From Bacteroidota bacterium (GTDB lineage: Bacteria; Bacteroidota; Ignavibacteria; Ignavibacteriales; Ignavibacteriaceae): a stretch of 64,000 nucleotides of DNA. The stretch spans positions 62,001 to 126,000 of the forward strand of contig JAKAKL010000116.1 in NCBI GenBank assembly GCA_021824565.1. Direction: 5' to 3'. A program made the position numbers and the translations under genes. Position 1 is the first letter of the stretch, and each line of letters starts with the position of its first letter. This document shows, one piece after another, positions 61,268-64,000 of the stretch. The notes beneath the pieces are model-generated. The model was not told the DNA's origin. It was given only the letters and a program-made list of their open reading frames with translations, and did no database searches.

Positions 61268-63305
61268 TTATAACCTCTAATCTTTCGATGAACTCTATTT
61301 CGACGTGAGAAGGAAGCTCCGAATAAGAGAGCACAACGACTTCGGGAAAACTTGCATTGATAAGCCTGTAGAAATATGGTCTTATAGTTGCCGAAGTAAT
61401 AATTATCGGTGCATAACCAAGCACCTTAAACTTTTCCACATAATTATGAATTGTATTATTAAGTTCGCGCAGCACTACCGGGCTTAATCCGAGAGTCTGC
61501 ACTGCTTCTTTTTGATTCTGCAAAGATTTGGTAATGAACGTCTCTATTTCATCGCCCAAAGCGGCTGCGTGAATTATTCCGTTGTTATCTTTGTACATGT
61601 TTGCCAGAGTTTCGCCCATTGAGTGTCTTACATATTCCGTAAGGACATCAATGTTTTTGGTAACTTTAGAATAATCAATCAGCGCTTCAAGAATCTGCAC
61701 GAGGTCTTTGATCGGGATTAATTCTTTTAATAAATTCTGCAGAACTTTCTGAATCGTACCGAGAGACAATGCATCCGAATTAATATCTTCAATTACAGCA
61801 GGATATTCTTTCTTAAGATTTTCCAATAACTGCTTAACCGCTTGTCGAGTTAGAATTTTGTCGAAATTTTTCTTTAATGTTTCCTGGAGATGAGTTGATA
61901 AAACCGAAATACTGTCAACAACTGTATATTCCAAAAGTTCAGCTTTATCTTTTTCATCCCGCGAAATCCAAAATCCGGAAAGATTAAACGCAGGATCTTT
62001 TGTCGGAATCCCGCTCAAAGGCTCAGAAATATTTCCCGGGTTCATCGCAAGAAATCTGTCTGTGTATATTTCATAAGAAGCAACTATATTGCCTTTAATC
62101 TTTATAATATATTCATTCGGCTCAAGCTGAAGATTATCTCTCACTCGAACAGGCGGGATTAAAACACCGTATTCCAATGCAATATATTTTCTTGTCGAAG
62201 AGATTTTTTGAAATAAATTTCCGCCTTGCTTCTCGTCCACCAGGCTTATTAAACCGTAGCCGATTTCTATTTCAACCGGATCGACCTGCAAATATTGTTC
62301 GACTTTTTCTTCACCGGGTTCGGCTTCAACGACCTGCGCATCAACTGAGGTATCCGGAAGTTCCTTACCTTTTTTTGTTAAATAAGCCCCGGTTCCTAAA
62401 AGCGTTCCGAGAGTAATGAACGGAATTGAAGGCATTCCTGGAATAAATGCGAACATTCCAATTGCACCTGCAACTATTCCTAACACACGTGGATTAGAAA
62501 GCAATTGTTTTTTCATCTGAAAATCCAGTGCAGTGCCAGCTGCGCTTCTTGTTACTACCAATCCAGCCGAAGTCGCAATTAGTAAGGCAGGAATTTGAGA
62601 TACCAGTCCATCGCCTATTGTCAATATTGTATAGTTGTGAATAGCATCGGTAAACGACATTCCTTTTGAAGCGACACCAATTATAAATCCGCCGATAATA
62701 TTTATACCGTTTATTAGTAATGCGGCAATCGCATCTCCTTTGACAAACTTGCTTGCTCCATCCATCGCGCCGTAAAATTCAGCTTCTCTGCTGATGGATT
62801 CTCTTCTGTGCCTTGCTTCCGCTTCATTGATTAAACCTGTATTCAAATCAGCGTCAATTGCCATCTGCTTGCCCGGCATTGCATCAAGAGTAAAACGCGC
62901 AGCAACTTCAGAAATTCTTCCCGATCCTTTGATGATAACTATAAACTGAATTACGACAAGTATAATAAAAATAATGAACCCGACAACATAATTTCCTCCG
63001 ACTACAAACGAACCGAATGTGTCAATTACTTTTCCTGCATAGCCGTCAAGAAGTATTAATCTTGCCGAGCTGATATTTAATGAAAGTCTGAATAATGTTA
63101 AGACTAAAAGAAGACCCGGAAATATTGAAATATCCAGCGGCGACTGGATGTACAAAGAGACAATTAGAACGAGAATCGAAAGAGTGATGTTCAATGCAAT
63201 AAAGAAATCCAGCAGAGCCGGCGGCAATGGAACAAGCATCAAGCCGAGCATGAAAATTAAAGCAAAGGCTAAAAGAATATCTGTATTTTTTCCAAGCGTT
63301 TTCAT
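61257..63305 (-). CDS. flhA: Flagellar export gate protein FlhA
   Basis: A 682-residue export-gate component. The N-terminal half (about 1-320) has eight hydrophobic helices and the conserved FHIPEP segment, including GRISEVAARFTLDAMPGKQM and IDADLNTGLINEAEARHRR. The C-terminal cytoplasmic domain (about 350-680) binds export substrates and chaperones, with recognised parts such as SVLSTHLQETLKKNFDKIL and EYVRHSMGETLANMY. Length is normal. It abuts flhB and overlaps flhF. Confidence 0.96.
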   Translation of the reverse strand: MKTLGKNTDILLAFALIFMLGLMLVPLPPALLDFFIALNITLSILVLIVSLYIQSPLDISIFPGLLLVLTLFRLSLNISSARLILLDGYAGKVIDTFGSFVVGGNYVVGFIIFIILVVIQFIVIIKGSGRISEVAARFTLDAMPGKQMAIDADLNTGLINEAEARHRRESISREAEFYGAMDGASKFVKGDAIAALLINGINIIGGFIIGVASKGMSFTDAIHNYTILTIGDGLVSQIPALLIATSAGLVVTRSAAGTALDFQMKKQLLSNPRVLGIVAGAIGMFAFIPGMPSIPFITLGTLLGTGAYLTKKGKELPDTSVDAQVVEAEPGEEKVEQYLQVDPVEIEIGYGLISLVDEKQGGNLFQKISSTRKYIALEYGVLIPPVRVRDNLQLEPNEYIIKIKGNIVASYEIYTDRFLAMNPGNISEPLSGIPTKDPAFNLSGFWISRDEKDKAELLEYTVVDSISVLSTHLQETLKKNFDKILTRQAVKQLLENLKKEYPAVIEDINSDALSLGTIQKVLQNLLKELIPIKDLVQILEALIDYSKVTKNIDVLTEYVRHSMGETLANMYKDNNGIIHAAALGDEIETFITKSLQNQKEAVQTLGLSPVVLRELNNTIHNYVEKFKVLGYAPIIITSATIRPYFYRLINASFPEVVVLSYSELPSHVEIEFIERLEVINAN

Positions 63306-64000
63306 TTAGACTATAAGCTTTCTTTTCTTTTTATTTTTTAATTGATAGATGTATGCAAGTACTTGCGCAACTGCTTTAAACAATGTTGAAGGAATTTCAT
63401 CTCCAATGTCGCAGATTCTATACAAAGCTCTTGCCAACTCACGGTCCTCATGAAGCGGTATATTATTTTCTACTGCAATCTTTTTTATTCTCTGAGCCAA
63501 TTCATCCACGCCTTTTGCTACAACTTTAGGCGCGGAATTTTTTGACATGTCATATTTTAATGCGACAGCGTAGTGAGTAGGATTCGTTATGACAACGTCA
63601 GCCTTTGGAACATGCTGCATCATTCTATTCTTTGCCGCCTGGAATTGCATCCTCTTTATTCGAGATTTTATCTGGGGGTCTCCTTCAGTCTGCTTGTTCT
63701 CTTCTTTAACTTCCTGCTTGGTCATCATCATTTCTTTTTTAAATTTCACTTTTTGATAAATGAAATCGACCGCGGCAATAAGCACATAAATAATCGCGAT
63801 CTTCCAGAGAAGGGTGTATGCAGCGCTAACCATAAAGGAAACAATCTCAGGTATAGTTAGCTGTACAAGCATTTCCGATTTTAAAATAAAATCCGAAACT
63901 ATTGAATAAGTAAAGCCTCCGATAATTGCAAGTTTAATTAAAGCTTTGCTGACTTCAATTAAAGAACGCACAGAGAAGAAAACTTTTTTTATGCCATTCA
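63306..64000 (-). CDS. flhB: Flagellar export switch protein FlhB (5' end outside window)
   Basis: The frame stays open to base 64000, so the N-terminus lies beyond the window; about 231 codons are visible. FlhB switches the export apparatus from hook to filament substrates by self-cleavage. The cleavage motif NPTH is in VVITNPTHYAVALKYD, followed by the conserved APKVVAKGVDELAQRI and PLHEDRELARALYRICDIG blocks. Two or more transmembrane segments precede it. A GTG at 63971 is internal, because the upstream codons continue the family's NGIKKVFFSVRSLIE stretch. Confidence 0.95.
   Translation of the reverse strand, partial: NGIKKVFFSVRSLIEVSKALIKLAIIGGFTYSIVSDFILKSEMLVQLTIPEIVSFMVSAAYTLLWKIAIIYVLIAAVDFIYQKVKFKKEMMMTKQEVKEENKQTEGDPQIKSRIKRMQFQAAKNRMMQHVPKADVVITNPTHYAVALKYDMSKNSAPKVVAKGVDELAQRIKKIAVENNIPLHEDRELARALYRICDIGDEIPSTLFKAVAQVLAYIYQLKNKKKRKLIV

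Noticed and set aside
63969-63971. GTG as start of flhB
   Set aside because: The frame stays open to the window edge and the upstream codons match the family, so the GTG is an internal Val.

Overview
The window looks like a chromosomal segment of a Gram-negative, flagellated, AT-rich member of the Ignavibacteria/Chlorobi side of the Bacteroidota-Ignavibacteriota group. The evidence is two secreted proteins ending in the YPNPFNP-type type IX secretion (T9SS) sorting domain, P- and L-ring flagellar genes (Gram-negative envelope), and Bacteroidota-like household neighbours. No rRNA, tRNA, CRISPR array, prophage or intact insertion sequence was seen. The assignment is inference from protein style only.

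Left part, mostly + strand (1-9.8 kb): the end of queG, trxB, then an ECF sigma/anti-sigma pair with a divergent DUF6249-like membrane gene. Two matching ECF-type promoters (TGTAACC-N17-GTCA) lie between the divergent genes. A household run follows: era, an EamA transporter, acylphosphatase, ispF, a DedA protein, lnt, threonine aldolase and a hot-dog thioesterase.

9.8-21.4 kb: a fatty-acid beta-oxidation locus. An XRE/ScfR-type regulator (RamB-like) is divergent from fadD, a FadN-type HAD-ECH fusion, fadA, fadE, a dienoyl-CoA-reductase-like SDR and a second thioesterase. A ParE/RelE-type toxin-antitoxin pair sits inside this gene run. A PolB-like 3'-5' exonuclease follows.

21.4-38.2 kb: accessory and envelope genes. 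Two T9SS cargo proteins flank a 0.7 kb gene-free stretch holding a 15-unit, 21-bp tandem array and a 42-bp inverted repeat. On the - strand come a SufE-like protein, a LapA-like protein, a methylmalonyl-CoA mutase catalytic subunit, two histidine kinases (one hybrid, one with a GAF domain), a TPR protein and a 1007-residue exported metallopeptidase/propeller/probable-barrel protein. Further right are a short inverted-repeat element and a UPF0182 membrane protein.

38.3-64 kb: a nearly gap-free - strand flagellar supercluster, flhB-flhA-flhF-flhG-(TM)-fliA-HDOD-HDOD-pseudokinase-(2 unknown)-flgF-flgG-flgA-flgH-flgI-flgJ(SLT)-flgN-flgK-flgL-motA2-motB2-fliW-csrA-RR/Hpt-motA1-motB1-RR-RR/DHp-unknown-PAS kinase. 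It combines the export gate, basal-body and hook-associated parts, two different stator pairs, the CsrA/FliW switch, sigma-28, and a set of two-component proteins that are not Che proteins. The most unusual content is this signalling set interleaved with the stators, including a receiver fused to an orphan DHp domain and a kinase whose phospho-accepting His is Asp, together with a 145-nt out-of-frame motA/motB overlap.
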